This document shows, one piece after another, positions 24,096 through 34,128 of a DNA stretch of 64,000 bases. A program made the position numbers and the translations under genes. Positions within the stretch are counted from its first letter, which is position 1. Each line of letters opens with the position of its first letter. The stretch comes from Euryodendron excelsum (taxonomy: Eukaryota; Streptophyta; Magnoliopsida; Ericales; Pentaphylacaceae). The stretch is taken from contig CM065388.1 of assembly GCA_033060915.1 (NCBI GenBank), positions 20,932,001-20,996,000 of the forward strand. Reading direction: 5' to 3'. The notes below the pieces were generated by a model. It ran no database searches. It was not told where the DNA came from and saw only the letters and a program-made list of their open reading frames with translations.

Positions 24096-25899
24096 CTCAT
24101 CAATGCATCTCAGAGGGAGTGCTCGATTTTGCCTTCGATGTTTCACAGTGTAGAGGTAAGCCTAATCTTCAATCTGGCTCTTTCCCCCAAAATTTGTTAG
24201 AGAGGTAAGCATAATCTTTAGTCTCACTCTTTTCCCCAACATTCGTTCTGCCTTATGATGTTATTGTACAATCTTTAGCCTCACTCTCTCCATCAAATTT
24301 TTATTTCTGTTAAAGCCAGGACAATTTCGAACCCTAGGTTTGGTGAAGCTTCAATTTAGGTTGAATCCTAGGTGTGAACCCATGCGTCCAGTCTTCTCTT
24401 TTATTTTTAGAGTGTTTTTTTCTTTTTTGTATACATACATAGATACACACAGGCATTGTTCTGTGTATAATCGAGTTCAGTACATAGGTGAGAGGGAAGA
24501 AATGCAATTGATATGCATCAATGATGTGCCACGTAATCTTGAAAATTCCAAATTGATATCCATCGATGATGTGCTCTGCCAACGTAATCTTGGGAATTCC
24601 TTGTTCAACTGTTGGCTTTTCTTCTATTATGGCCTTTTAGATGGCTTTTGCACTAATGTGCTTATATATTGATATATAAATATATATATATATATCTATT
24701 TATATCAATATATATATATATATATATATTCACAAACACATATGTTCTCTCTCAGTTGAATATTTTATTTCTTATTTTGTTTTTTTTGTCTTTCATATTT
24801 TTTTATTCTTTTTTGTTATGAAGGTAATAAATCATAATTGTTGTTAGTTTATGTTAGGATTTCAAGTAATTGAGATGATCTTTTGATGTTCTGAATTTTT
24901 TAATTATGTGATTTGTGTGGTTTGGGGTTCCTTTTGATGAAATTATTTCCCATTAGTTATCTTCATACGATGCTCAAATTTTTAAACTTTTTTGGGTACC
25001 ATTACTGGATTCTTATAATTGATTTTTAGCATGAATTTGAGATGATATAAGACACTCGATGGCTAACTAATGGCTAATCTTTATGTTGTTGTTTGCAACA
25101 AACCTGAGACTGTCTAGCTTTGAAGATCTCCAATAACCAACAAGGTAACACTTATTTTTTCATTCATTTAAAGCAATCACAATGGAAGAATGAAGTAAAT
25201 TATCCACAATTGATTAAATTTGTTTTTGCAAATTGTAGGAATTACTAGATATATATGTTATAGGATGTTCTAGAGAGCATATGAGCAGTTTTTAATGATA
25301 TTAATAAATCTTTGTTAAGAAATTTTGTTTTTGTATGAAATATGCTATTGGTGAATTGCAAGTGGTTTGTTATTTTATTTTTAATTTGTATTTTAGGTCA
25401 GTTACCCCCTAATTTGGATTAGGAATTGTATAATTCAGTTATATTTTGGGTCAGTTACCTTATTTATCTTGTAGCACAGATCTTATGGGTGAGGCTATAT
25501 GATTGAATTAACATACACATGGAATAAATTTTTAGGCCAAAAATATGTTATTTTCCAACTTATTGGAATATACATTTAGATGTATAATCCTAATGAAATG
25601 TAGGGATTTGGTTAGAGGGATGAATGATGGGTTATGCCTTCATGTTAAACCAAGTAACTTATTGAATTTAATTAAATATATGGTACCCAAAGTAGATACA
25701 CAAAGTCTCAATGTACTAGAATCCCCCTTCCAGACCTAAGATTAGATTTCTGGTGATAGTTCTACTAATTTGAAGTAGAAATCTAATAGGCAAATTGAAG
25801 AAGGTACAAGTTATTACTAACTCTTATCACTAACTTTGAGTCATCTTTCTTTCCTAGTTGATATATCTTTCTTTTTTAGGGTCAATTCAAAACAAAGGT

Positions 25900-25981
<82 letters not shown>

Positions 25982-26280
25982 AGTACAAAGCATAATTAAA
26001 TCAAGTTGGTTATGTAAATAGGCATGCTTACCATTAAAGTAAGCAAAGCCTGATGCTCCAGCTAGGATGAACCAGTTGTGTGTTTGGTAACATTGTGTGG
26101 GTTCATTATACAAAAAGGAGGATCACATCCACCAAGAAATCAGACATGCATCATGCTAATTACTTGTTTGAAGTTTCAAATGGTCCCTATCATATGCAAA
26201 CCAATATTTTTGAACTTCATGAAATTATACGATTTTGACCACCTTGATTTAATTAGAGTCTTGAAAGCTTTCCTTGCTTA
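24096..26280 (+). other. CACTA interior, non-coding
   Basis: CACTA sequence resuming after the Athila insertion. No reading frame is convincing. It contains AT microsatellites near 24,675-24,735 and the compound (CT)n(CA)n tract at 25,903-25,979. It may include the leader or an intron of the original transposase gene, but splice sites cannot be assigned by eye. Confidence 0.5.
25903..25979. repeat. Compound (CT)n(CA)n microsatellite
   Basis: About 23 uninterrupted CT units followed directly by about 16 CA units. Open frames across it on both strands are artefacts of the repeat. Confidence 0.95.
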
Positions 26281-26620
26281 GGTACACAAGGCATTGGAGC
26301 TGAATTTTTAGCATCCAAGAAAACAGGAAAAATGTGCTGTCATGATTTTTGGGATAATTTTGCAGCAAAAATCTAATTTAATTAGGAGAGTTCTGACAAT
26401 CAAGCCATAAATGGTTGGAAAAATCTATGAGTCTAGTTTTCAAAAAATAAAACGGTGCTTTAATTGGAGTTTTCTAGAGGGAGTTATAGCCGTTTTCTTA
26501 AAGTGTGATTCTATTGACTGTGCAATCGTGAATTTGCAACTATTGATATTCTTTCAGCATTGGTTCAGCAGATTTTCTTGGGATTTTCTCTAGTTCATTT
26601 ATCAATATTTTGGGTCTTAA
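26281..26620 (+). repeat. Direct repeat copy 1 inside the CACTA element
   Basis: About 340 bp beginning GGTACACAAGGCATTGGAGC, matched by 28,238-28,610 (beginning GGTTCGTAAGCCATTGGAGC). Shared blocks include CAAGAAAACAGG, GGAGAGTTCT, ATGGTTGGAA.AATCTATGAG, GCGAATTTGCAACT (degenerate here) and TTATCAAT.TTTTGGGTCTTA. The two copies flank the transposase remnant. Confidence 0.8.
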
Positions 26621-26989
26621 TAAGTTGTTTTTTTTGAACTGGATGTTCAAGAATTTCATTCTTTAATCTTTTTTGGTGATTGCTTGAACTTATTTTCTTT
26701 TCTGAATGATCATTATATCTAATCTTCACTACAAGCTACGTACAATAGTGTTTCCTTTCAACCTTGATTAGCTAGCATAGGGTTGGAATTGCAAATTTTC
26801 TAGTCATTCCTAATGCGTTGTCTTTTATTCATAACATATTCTTTCAACCATGATTAGTATGCAGTCTTTTATTCCTTATAAACAAAGGATTGTGACTATT
26901 GTAGATGTTCATATGCTCTATCATTGTTCTTGTTATGCTTGCTAATAACTAATTAGATGTAACAGTTTAGGTGAGAGCAGACCATGATA

Positions 26990-27740
26990 ATGGATAAAAG
27001 TTGGATTCACATAAGGAATAGGCTAGACCCTGCATATATACAAGGGGCAAAAATGTTCATTGAGTTTTCTTATGCTAATAAGCCTCTAGAATCGAAGATA
27101 TATTGTCCAAGTAAAAGATGCCGTAACCTTAGATATCAAACATAAGATGAGGTAAAAAAAAAAAGCATATCATTATACGTGGGTTTGATACTAGCTATAA
27201 GAGATGGACAATTCGGGGTGAGCCCTCAACTCCATCATTTAGTGGAACTGAAGTTGATGTAGATCAAGAATCTAATGTTCTAAATGATATGGTTGGTTTG
27301 GTACATGAAGCATTTGGAGTTTCGAGGCAAGATTATGGCTTTAGCAACAACCAAAGACATCAAAGTATATGCTTGGGGCCTGATGAGGAAACAGAAAAGT
27401 TTTTTTTGAACTATTAAAAGATGCAAAGTGTGAGTTGTATCCAAATTGTAAGAAGTTCACAACTCTTTATTTTGTTGTTCGATTGTTACACATAAAGCTG
27501 CTCAATGGATGGACTGATACATCATTTGGTATATTGATTGAGTTGTTAAGGAGGCATTTCCCAAGGGTGAAACCTTGCAAAAGTCGTATTATAAACAAAA
27601 AAGTTCAATGAGGCCTTGGGCTTTAGTTACAACAAAATTGATGCATGTCCTAACGATTGCATGTTGTATTGGAGGGCCCCAAAGCTGAATTATTGCAAGG
27701 AACATATATGGAATGAGGTTAAGGTGATGGAATGCTAGTT
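26990..27740 (+). pseudogene. CACTA transposase (TNP2/TNPD-like), N-terminal remnant
   Basis: In active elements TNP2 cuts the CACTA ends. This remnant opens with MDKSWIHIRNRLDPAYIQG and continues to a CPSKRCRN cysteine motif (27,115-27,130), the transposase-associated domain. Same-frame text (RGFDTSYKRWTIRGEPSTP) follows after a TAA at about 27,143. A frame change at the T-run near 27,400 leads to FELLKDAKCELYPNCKKF and LLNGWTDTSFGILIELLRR (27,405-27,560). Another shift gives IDACPNDCMLYWRA (27,636-27,680), the start of the catalytic domain. The text ends near 27,735, so the catalytic core is missing. Confidence 0.85.
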
Positions 27741-28237
27741 TTAAACAAATGTTAGAGTTTTGAGATTCTTTAGTGGTCCAACAATGATTTCTTTTTTTGT
27801 TTGATTGATGGTTATTAAACGTATCTAGATTCAGTTTTGTACATAATAGCCTATCTAAAGCAATTTGCAATGACTGCTGACAAGTTTACTCGTTTAGAAT
27901 GTAAGTGTGAAAGATTGCAGGCTAATGTGGAAACTCTAGAATATCCAATGCCGGAATCTTCAAATGCACCACCAATGCCTACACATTCTGGACAGGTGAC
28001 TAATGTGAATTACAACAATGATTGATTATTCGTGTTATTCCTTGTCTTATTTCGATTCACTTGCAGAGAACTGCAAAAGAGTTAATTCTTTGGAACATAG
28101 GAAAGAGAATGAGTGATTTATCCTATCTTCTATAGTTCTTGCTGCTTTGGGTTTTCCTTTAGGTTACATGTTAAGTAGGTTTGAGTATGAACTTGACACC
28201 AGAGGTTTTCATAGTCCCCAAGCCTAATTCAATTAGG
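27741..28237 (+). other. CACTA interior with a short unassigned frame
   Basis: A 62-codon frame at 27,837-28,025 includes DKFTRLECKCERLQANVETL, which has coiled-coil-like spacing, and a Pro-rich tail. It may be a relic exon of the transposase or of the second CACTA protein, but it matches no motif I can name. Confidence 0.3.
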
Positions 28238-28610
28238 TTCGTAAGCCATTGGAGCTGAATTTTCTACATTCAAGAAAACAGGGGAAATGTGTAGTCATAA
28301 TTTTTTGGGTAACTTGGCAGCAAAATCTGATTTTATTGGGAGAGTTCTAATAGTTGAGCCATACATGGTTGGAACAATCTATGAGTCTAGTTTCCAACAA
28401 AAAAAACGGTGCATCAATTGGATTTTTTTAGACGGTGTAATAGCCATTTTCATAAATTTTGGTATTCTTTAAGCATTGGTTTAGCATATTTTGGTATTCT
28501 GACTGTGCAACCGCGAATTTGCAACTTTTGGTATTCTTTCAGCATTGGTTTAGTAGATTTTCTTAGAACTTTCTATAGTTTATTTATCAATGTTTTGGGT
28601 CTTATTAAGT
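28238..28610 (+). repeat. Direct repeat copy 2 inside the CACTA element
   Basis: Partner of 26,281-26,620. This copy has a further internal duplication: GCGAATTTGCAACTTTTGGTATTCTTTCAGC at about 28,513 echoes GGTATTCTTTAAGCATTGG at about 28,460, which makes it longer than copy 1. Confidence 0.75.
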
Positions 28611-29132
28611 GCCTTTCGAGCTACTAAATCCTTTCATCAAGTTACATTAATTTTGGTCTCGTTTTCTATTTCCTAGTTACTTGGAACTTGTGTTTTCATT
28701 GTTGAAGTTGCCTATTACTTATGGCTGGATTTGGTTATCGTGCTACTTTGTTTGTCCACTATTATGAGACATTTATGCATGCTGGATTTGGTTGTTTGGG
28801 TTTCCTTTGATAAAGTTATCCAGTTGCCTTTTATAGTTACGCATTGTAAACCTAGGATTGCATTAGATATTCTCTTTAGATCTTTTGTGTTAATATGCAG
28901 TCTGAATAAACTCTAATAGGCATATATATGTATTTTTTCATTGCAATAGGTTCCAAACACCTCAAGTTCTCACCACCAAAATGAGAACCCAATGGTTGAA
29001 CCACATGAAGTGAGGATGTGTCCATCATGTTTATAAATATTTGAGTTCACTAGCTAGTTGTATTGCTTTGAAATTGGAGGAGGACCTTTAATGTTTAAAC
29101 TACAATTTTTGACAAATTTGCATGTGATTTTT

Positions 29133-29163
<31 letters not shown>

Positions 29164-29929
29164 CATTTTGAATTTGGTTCTCTATGAAAGTTAGAATTGA
29201 AGTACATTTATTCAGTTCTAATGTGCCAAAACAAGTTATCATAAAAGGCATTCTTATTTCTAAGGAGCCATTCAAAGAAGTAGGCGAAGTGCAGTTAGCG
29301 TTGGGTTTTTGAGAAGTACATATTAAGAAGGCGATAAAACCTCGTCAATATTTGATGATAAGTCATGAAGGTGTCAACACAATTGGAGACACTGTTAACA
29401 AATGTGTAGTTTGGTCTTCTAATGATGTACATTATATTACATATTTTTTCTTATTTCTAATGCTTAATAGCTAAATTTATGATTTTAATAATTTTTTCTT
29501 TGTGTGCAAATTGAGAGGAGATAGATGCATATGTAGGGCTTCATATGTGGGACAATTGTTTTTAAACCTATTGAACTTTTGTAGTGGCTTATATCTTGGA
29601 ATGATTGGTTTTGACTTGTATAAGGCTTTTGTTTTAAAACTTATCAAGTTGGTGTGTGTTGACTTATTTTGCTACATAAATATTTTTTGTTGTGAAAAAA
29701 ATTTAAATTTTTGTATTGGATGTCTGACAATTTATTGAGACATTTTCTGTGTTGTGTATGGATTTTGCATATTGATTATAGTACTACTGAATGGATGACG
29801 TATAGTTTAATTTTGAGACTTAAATTAGTATGGATCAGTCATATATATGTGTGGATATACGATTCTATAGGACAAGTCACAGGGTATAAATATAAGAATT
29901 TAGTGCTAAATGTAGATATAAATATGGAT
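28611..29929 (+). other. CACTA 3' interior, non-coding
   Basis: AT-rich sequence without a recognisable protein; short frames at 28,731-28,916 and 29,502-29,935 look random. An (AT)n run lies near 29,125-29,155. Confidence 0.5.
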
Positions 29930-30451
29930 CTTTAGCGGCGGTAATTCAAAATTGCGATAAAAGATAGCATACATGAATAAAATGAAAGCTTTTAATGGCA
30001 GTAGTACAAAACTATCATGAATATTGAAATTCATAAATAGCAGTTAAATTCCAACAAGAACGGCGGTTACACCGACCACTGTAATAGTGTATGTTAATAA
30101 CGACGGTCAATCTCCAACATTAAAGGCGGTCATGACTACCTCTACGAATACTATAATCTATTAAAGGTGGTATAAAACTACTGCAAAAGTCATATTTTAA
30201 CGGCAGTAACGTCGAATCGTCGTTAAATGATTTTAGACGTTGATATCAATTGCGGTGGCTTAAGACCACCTTTAGAACTGCCGATTTTGCTTTACGGCAG
30301 TAGCATAACAGCCTTATTATTTTTCCCGACACCTACCTAGGCTGCTATTGGTTTTTTCGTCATTAAACCGTCGTCATACACTTTGGTGGCGGTTATTACA
30401 CCCTTTTTTGGCAGTAATGTACAGCTGCAAAAATTGACTTTTGGCGTAGTG
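29930..30451 (+). repeat. CACTA right subterminal repeats and terminus
   Basis: Many GCGG/CCGC-type units: TTTAGCGGCGGTAATTC, AACGGCGGTTAC, AAAGGCGGTCAT, AACGGCAGTAACG, TTTACGGCAGTAGC, TGGCGGTTATTAC, TTTGGCAGTAATG. It closes with TTGGCGTAGTG, the inverted CACTA end, followed by the CAA duplication. The density is higher than at the left end. Confidence 0.85.
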
Positions 30452-30954
30452 CAAGAAGCATCAACCAGAGTTCATGATGATTCAAATAGTATTTGTAGTG
30501 ATTTGTTATTGGTTTGTACGTTACCTTGTGTAAACTGATTCTATAGTGCCTGGCTTGCTTGGAACTTCAACTTTGTCCTTTTTTCCATATTGGAAAACAA
30601 TGTTCTGACTAAAATTGATTATTGTTTCCTTTGAATTGGTCAAAATATAGCCAAATTCCATTGTTTTGGAGCGTTGAATTTCTATTTTACTATTTTTGGC
30701 CATTTCAAAAAGCTTGTGTTTTAGTTCCTGATTTTGTCTGAGATTTTTCTAGAATGCTTTAATCTCTAGAAATAGAACTTGCTCTTACATTTTAACTGGA
30801 ATTTGCTACGTTTTAGAAATGGATCTTACTTTACTACATTCAGTCTAATTTGAGTTTCGTTAGGTTGAGAAATTCTTTTAGCCTATAAATAAAAGTAAGA
30901 GCTTTTGTCTTTTTGAATAATTTGATAACTCAATTTATTCAAAAGATTGAATTT
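30452..30954. other. Sequence right of the CACTA, continuous with 10,700-11,561 before insertion
   Basis: Non-coding. The first three bases are the right CAA duplication. A 60-aa minus frame at 30,521-30,703 has no recognisable domain. It reaches the copia-1 LTR border near 30,955. Confidence 0.4.
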
Positions 30955-31346
30955 TGTTATAAAAGTAAAAGAATATAACGCAACGAAAATAACTCAACAC
31001 AAAACATAGTGAATAGTTCTTCAAGAACTGTCCAATATTTATCATATTAGTACTTTTGGAATTATTATGGCTAGATCTTCTGGATCAACCAATACTTTTT
31101 ATTTATACTATGGAAACAAAGAATACAACATGAGCTTTGAGAAATTACCTATACTACTTCTTCCTTTCTACTTTCTCTCTACTCTTCCTTTCTATTCTTT
31201 TATTTCTTTCTTTTTCTCTATCTATCCTGAGCTCTTGAGCTCCTATATTTATAGGAGTGAAGTGGCAACCCTCATGATTGAGGCGGTGGCTGCTTTGAAA
31301 AAATTTTGGCGACTAAGGAGGCCATGAGGTCATCCAATATGCCACA
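30955..31346 (-). repeat. copia-1 3' LTR
   Basis: On the minus strand it starts TGTGGCATATTGGATGACC, directly after a purine tract (CCAAGAGGGAG), and ends about 392 bp on with ...TTATAACA at 30,955. A promoter-like CTATAAATATAGGAGC lies near 31,235-31,250, followed by an A/G-rich leader. The left edge is chosen from the TG/CA rule alone, as no second LTR is present. Confidence 0.7.
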
Positions 31347-31469
31347 CTCCCTCTTGGATGACCGCAAAACAATACAAGATGTATATTTTGATGGGTATGT
31401 TAAAACTACCTCATTAAAACCTTACAAGGAAAAACCTAGTGAGAAAAAACCGTAGCAAAGAAAAAAGAG

Positions 31470-32460
31470 GACAGTACTTAACTCCCCTAAACAATAAGAA
31501 CTTTGTTTGCTTCATGAAAGGTTTCTGAGACAAGGCATACCAATGCCATGTACTAGTTTTTCAAATGTTGCAACTGGTAGTGCTTTAGTAAATTGTCACT
31601 TGAACGTATTTGCTGGACATCAATATCACCACTTTTCTGGAGCTTATATGTATGAAAATTTTTTGGAGAAATATGCTTTGTTCTATCACCTTTGATGTAG
31701 CCTCCCTTAATCTGTGCAATACAAACCGCATTATCCTCATATAATATAGTCCAGGTATCTTTGACTGTAGATAATCCGTAGCTTTCTTGAATATGTTAAA
31801 TCATGGATCTTAGCCAGATGCACTTTCGGCTTGCTTCATGAATTGCAATTATCTCAGAATGATTTGAAGAAGTTGCAGTTAATGTTGGCTTCACCGATTG
31901 CTAGGATATAACAGTGTTACAATAAGTAAACACATAACCTAGTTTGAGACCTAGTTTTATGTGGATCAGAAAGGTAACCAGCGTCTATATAGCCAATCAA
32001 TTTAGGTTGTGACTCCTTTGAATAGAATAATTACATATCAGTTGTCCCTCGTAGGTAGCACAGCATATGTTTAATTCCTTTTCAATGTCTTTGTTTTAGT
32101 GTAAAACTATATCATACCAATAAATTGATAGAGAATATTATATTAGGTCTTGTACAATTTACAAGATACATAAGAGCACCAATTCTACTAAGATATGGTA
32201 CTTGAGGATCAATAAGTTCTTCACTATCTTCTCGAGAACAAAAAAGATCTTTTTGTAAATCTAGTGAACGGACAACTGTTGGAGAACTTAATGGATGAGC
32301 TTTGTTCCTGTAAAACTATTTTAAAACCTTTTCAGCGTATGCCGATTGATGGACAAGAATTTCATTTGATAAGTGCTCAATTTGTAATCCAAGAAAATAC
32401 TTGGTTCTTTCAAGATCTTTCATTTCAAACTCCTATTTTAAATAATTAACAGCTTTAGTA
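31470..32460 (-). pseudogene. copia-1 RNase H and pol C-terminus, decayed
   Basis: The minus strand reads TILYEDNAVCIAQIKGGYIK and GDRTKHISP (about 31,645-31,755), characteristic of copia RNase H with its conserved acidic residue. DVQQIRSSDN, a short deletion, then ALPVATFEKLVHGIGM follow (31,510-31,625) to the end of pol. Parts of 31,760-32,460 read as connection-domain text with several frame breaks. Confidence 0.85.
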
Positions 32461-33250
32461 ATCTCTTCAGGAGTTCTAATTAGATTTAAATCGTCAACAT
32501 AGACTGCAATGATAATAAATCCAGATTTTGATTTCTTAATAAAAACATATGGGCAAATGGTGTTGTTCACATATACTTTTTTCAAGAGATATTCACTTAG
32601 ACGATTGTACCAAACACGACCGGATTACTTTAACTCATATAACGATCTTTGAAGCTTGATTGAACACAAATTTCATGGTTTTAAAATATTTGCTTCAAGC
32701 ATCCTAAATCCTTCAGGGATTCTCATATATAAATCACTATCCAATTCCCCATATAAGTAGGCAGCCACTACATCCATTAGATACATATCTAGTCCTTTTG
32801 AGATTGATAAAGTAAGCAAGAATTTGATTATAATTGTATCCATTACAGGAGAATAAGTCTCATCATAGTCAATACCGGGTCTCTGCGAGAAACCTTGTGT
32901 TACAAGTCGGGCTTTATATTGTACTATTTTATTTTTCTCATTTCACTTTTATACGAATACCCATTCATATCCAACTGATTTCACATCTTCAAGTGTGTAG
33001 ACTACAAGTCCAAATACTTTATGTTGTGCTAATGAGTGTAATTCTGTTTCAATAGCTTCTTTCCATTTTGGCCAATCACTTCTACGTTGAAATTTGTTGA
33101 CTGTCTGTGGTTCAGTCTCTTCATTATTTCTGGTAATACCAAGAGCTACTTTAAATGAAAATACATTGTCAACAACCATTTTATTTCTATTCCAACTTTC
33201 TCCTTTATTCATAGAACTTATTGAGATCTCATTATTTTCAGGTACCATAT
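32461..33250 (-). pseudogene. copia-1 reverse transcriptase, decayed
   Basis: Ordered minus-strand motifs: WPKWKEAIETELHSLAQHKV and VKSVGYEWVF (about 32,950-33,085), YKARLVTQGFSQRPGIDYDE and TYSPVMD (32,840-32,915), a LMDVVAAYLYG block (about 32,745-32,780), and the catalytic YVDDLN (about 32,485-32,505). The text is close to plant Ty1/copia consensus, but frames change several times. Confidence 0.92.
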
Positions 33251-34128
33251 TATTGATAGGAGATATTTTTTCAAGAGGTTTCTCTTCTGGGAATTCTTCC
33301 TCAGGATTCTCTTCTTCAGGAAGTTTAGATATTGTGTTCTCTTCAAGAGCACCAACCTGCTTATGTATTTTTTCTTGTGTCTTCCTTTTCTAGGAACAGT
33401 GTCTTTTGCATCGATAGGCCTCCCATGCTTTAAGCGTGCTTTAGATTTATTTGTTGTTGTACTAATAGATTATCCTATAGGGACATCAATACTTGTTGGA
33501 GTATTAGCAGCTAGTATACGTGATTTTGTCACATTCTTTGTGTTGGTGGACGCATCAGGCAATTGATTTGCAATTGTTTGTAAATGAATGATTATGTGAA
33601 TTTTAGATTCACATTGACTTGTTCGAAAATCAAGATGAGACATTGTTGAAATATTCTAACTGATCTCTCGTATTTTTTCTAATTGCAACTTTTCTCCCCC
33701 TAATTGTGGGAAGCCTGACTCATCAAAATGACAATCCGTAAAACATGCCTTGAAGACATCACCTGTTAAGGGTTTTAAATATCTAATAATAGATGAAAAA
33801 TCAAAACCAACATAAATTCCAAGTCTATGCTGGGGACCTATTTTAGTATGCTGTGAGGGTGAGATAGATACATATACAACACAACCAAAAACTCATAAGT
33901 GAAAAATATTTGGTTGTTGACCAATGAAAAGTTGTAATAGTGAGTACTGATGATAAGTAGTTGGTCAGACTCTAACCAATGATGCAGTATGCAATATGGC
34001 ATGTCTCCAAGCAAAAACAAATAATTTGGTTTCCATAAATAAAAGTCGAGCAATAAACTAAAGTTGTTTTATAAAAGCTTCAACAAGACCATTTTGTATA
34101 TATGTGTGAGCAATTGGGTGTTCAACAT
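33251..34128 (-). pseudogene. copia-1 integrase C-terminal part and linker, cut by LTR-D
   Basis: The minus-strand text begins at the LTR-D border with VEHPIAHTYIQNGLVEAFIK (34,070-34,128), part of the integrase core. It continues with WRHAILHTASLVRV, then VFGCVVYVSISPSQHTKIGP and RLGIYVGFD (33,800-33,895), and LKPLTGDVFKACFTDCHFDE (33,715-33,780). Stops interrupt it. The linker region to RT (33,250-33,700) is Pro/Ser/Glu-rich in relatives and only loosely readable here. Confidence 0.88.

Larger units (their letters stand above)
11562..30451 (+). mobile_element. CACTA (En/Spm-type) DNA transposon, non-autonomous, carrying a nested Athila
   Basis: The left end reads CACTACAAAAAAGTTGGCC and the right end, read on the minus strand, CACTACGCCAAAAGTCAA, so both termini carry the diagnostic CACTA inverted repeat. 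A 3-bp duplication (CAA) flanks it. Both ends carry GCGG/CCGC subterminal motifs, typical of transposase-binding repeats in this superfamily. The span is 18.9 kb, of which 12.2 kb is the nested Athila, leaving about 6.7 kb of CACTA sequence. The only coding trace is a broken N-terminal transposase piece (26,990-27,740) without the catalytic core, so it could only move with help from another copy. Confidence 0.9.
30955..34128 (-). mobile_element. Ty1/copia retrotransposon copia-1, 3' part only
   Basis: Read on the minus strand the order is integrase C-terminal part, reverse transcriptase, RNase H, polypurine tract, 3' LTR. The 5' part (5' LTR, gag, protease, integrase core) is absent because LTR-D begins at 34,129, inside the integrase frame. 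Stops and frameshifts occur throughout. Confidence 0.9.

Noticed and set aside
25836..26113. Overlapping frames with poly-Leu/Ser, poly-Thr/His or Arg-Glu runs
   Set aside because: They are readings of the (CT)n(CA)n microsatellite.
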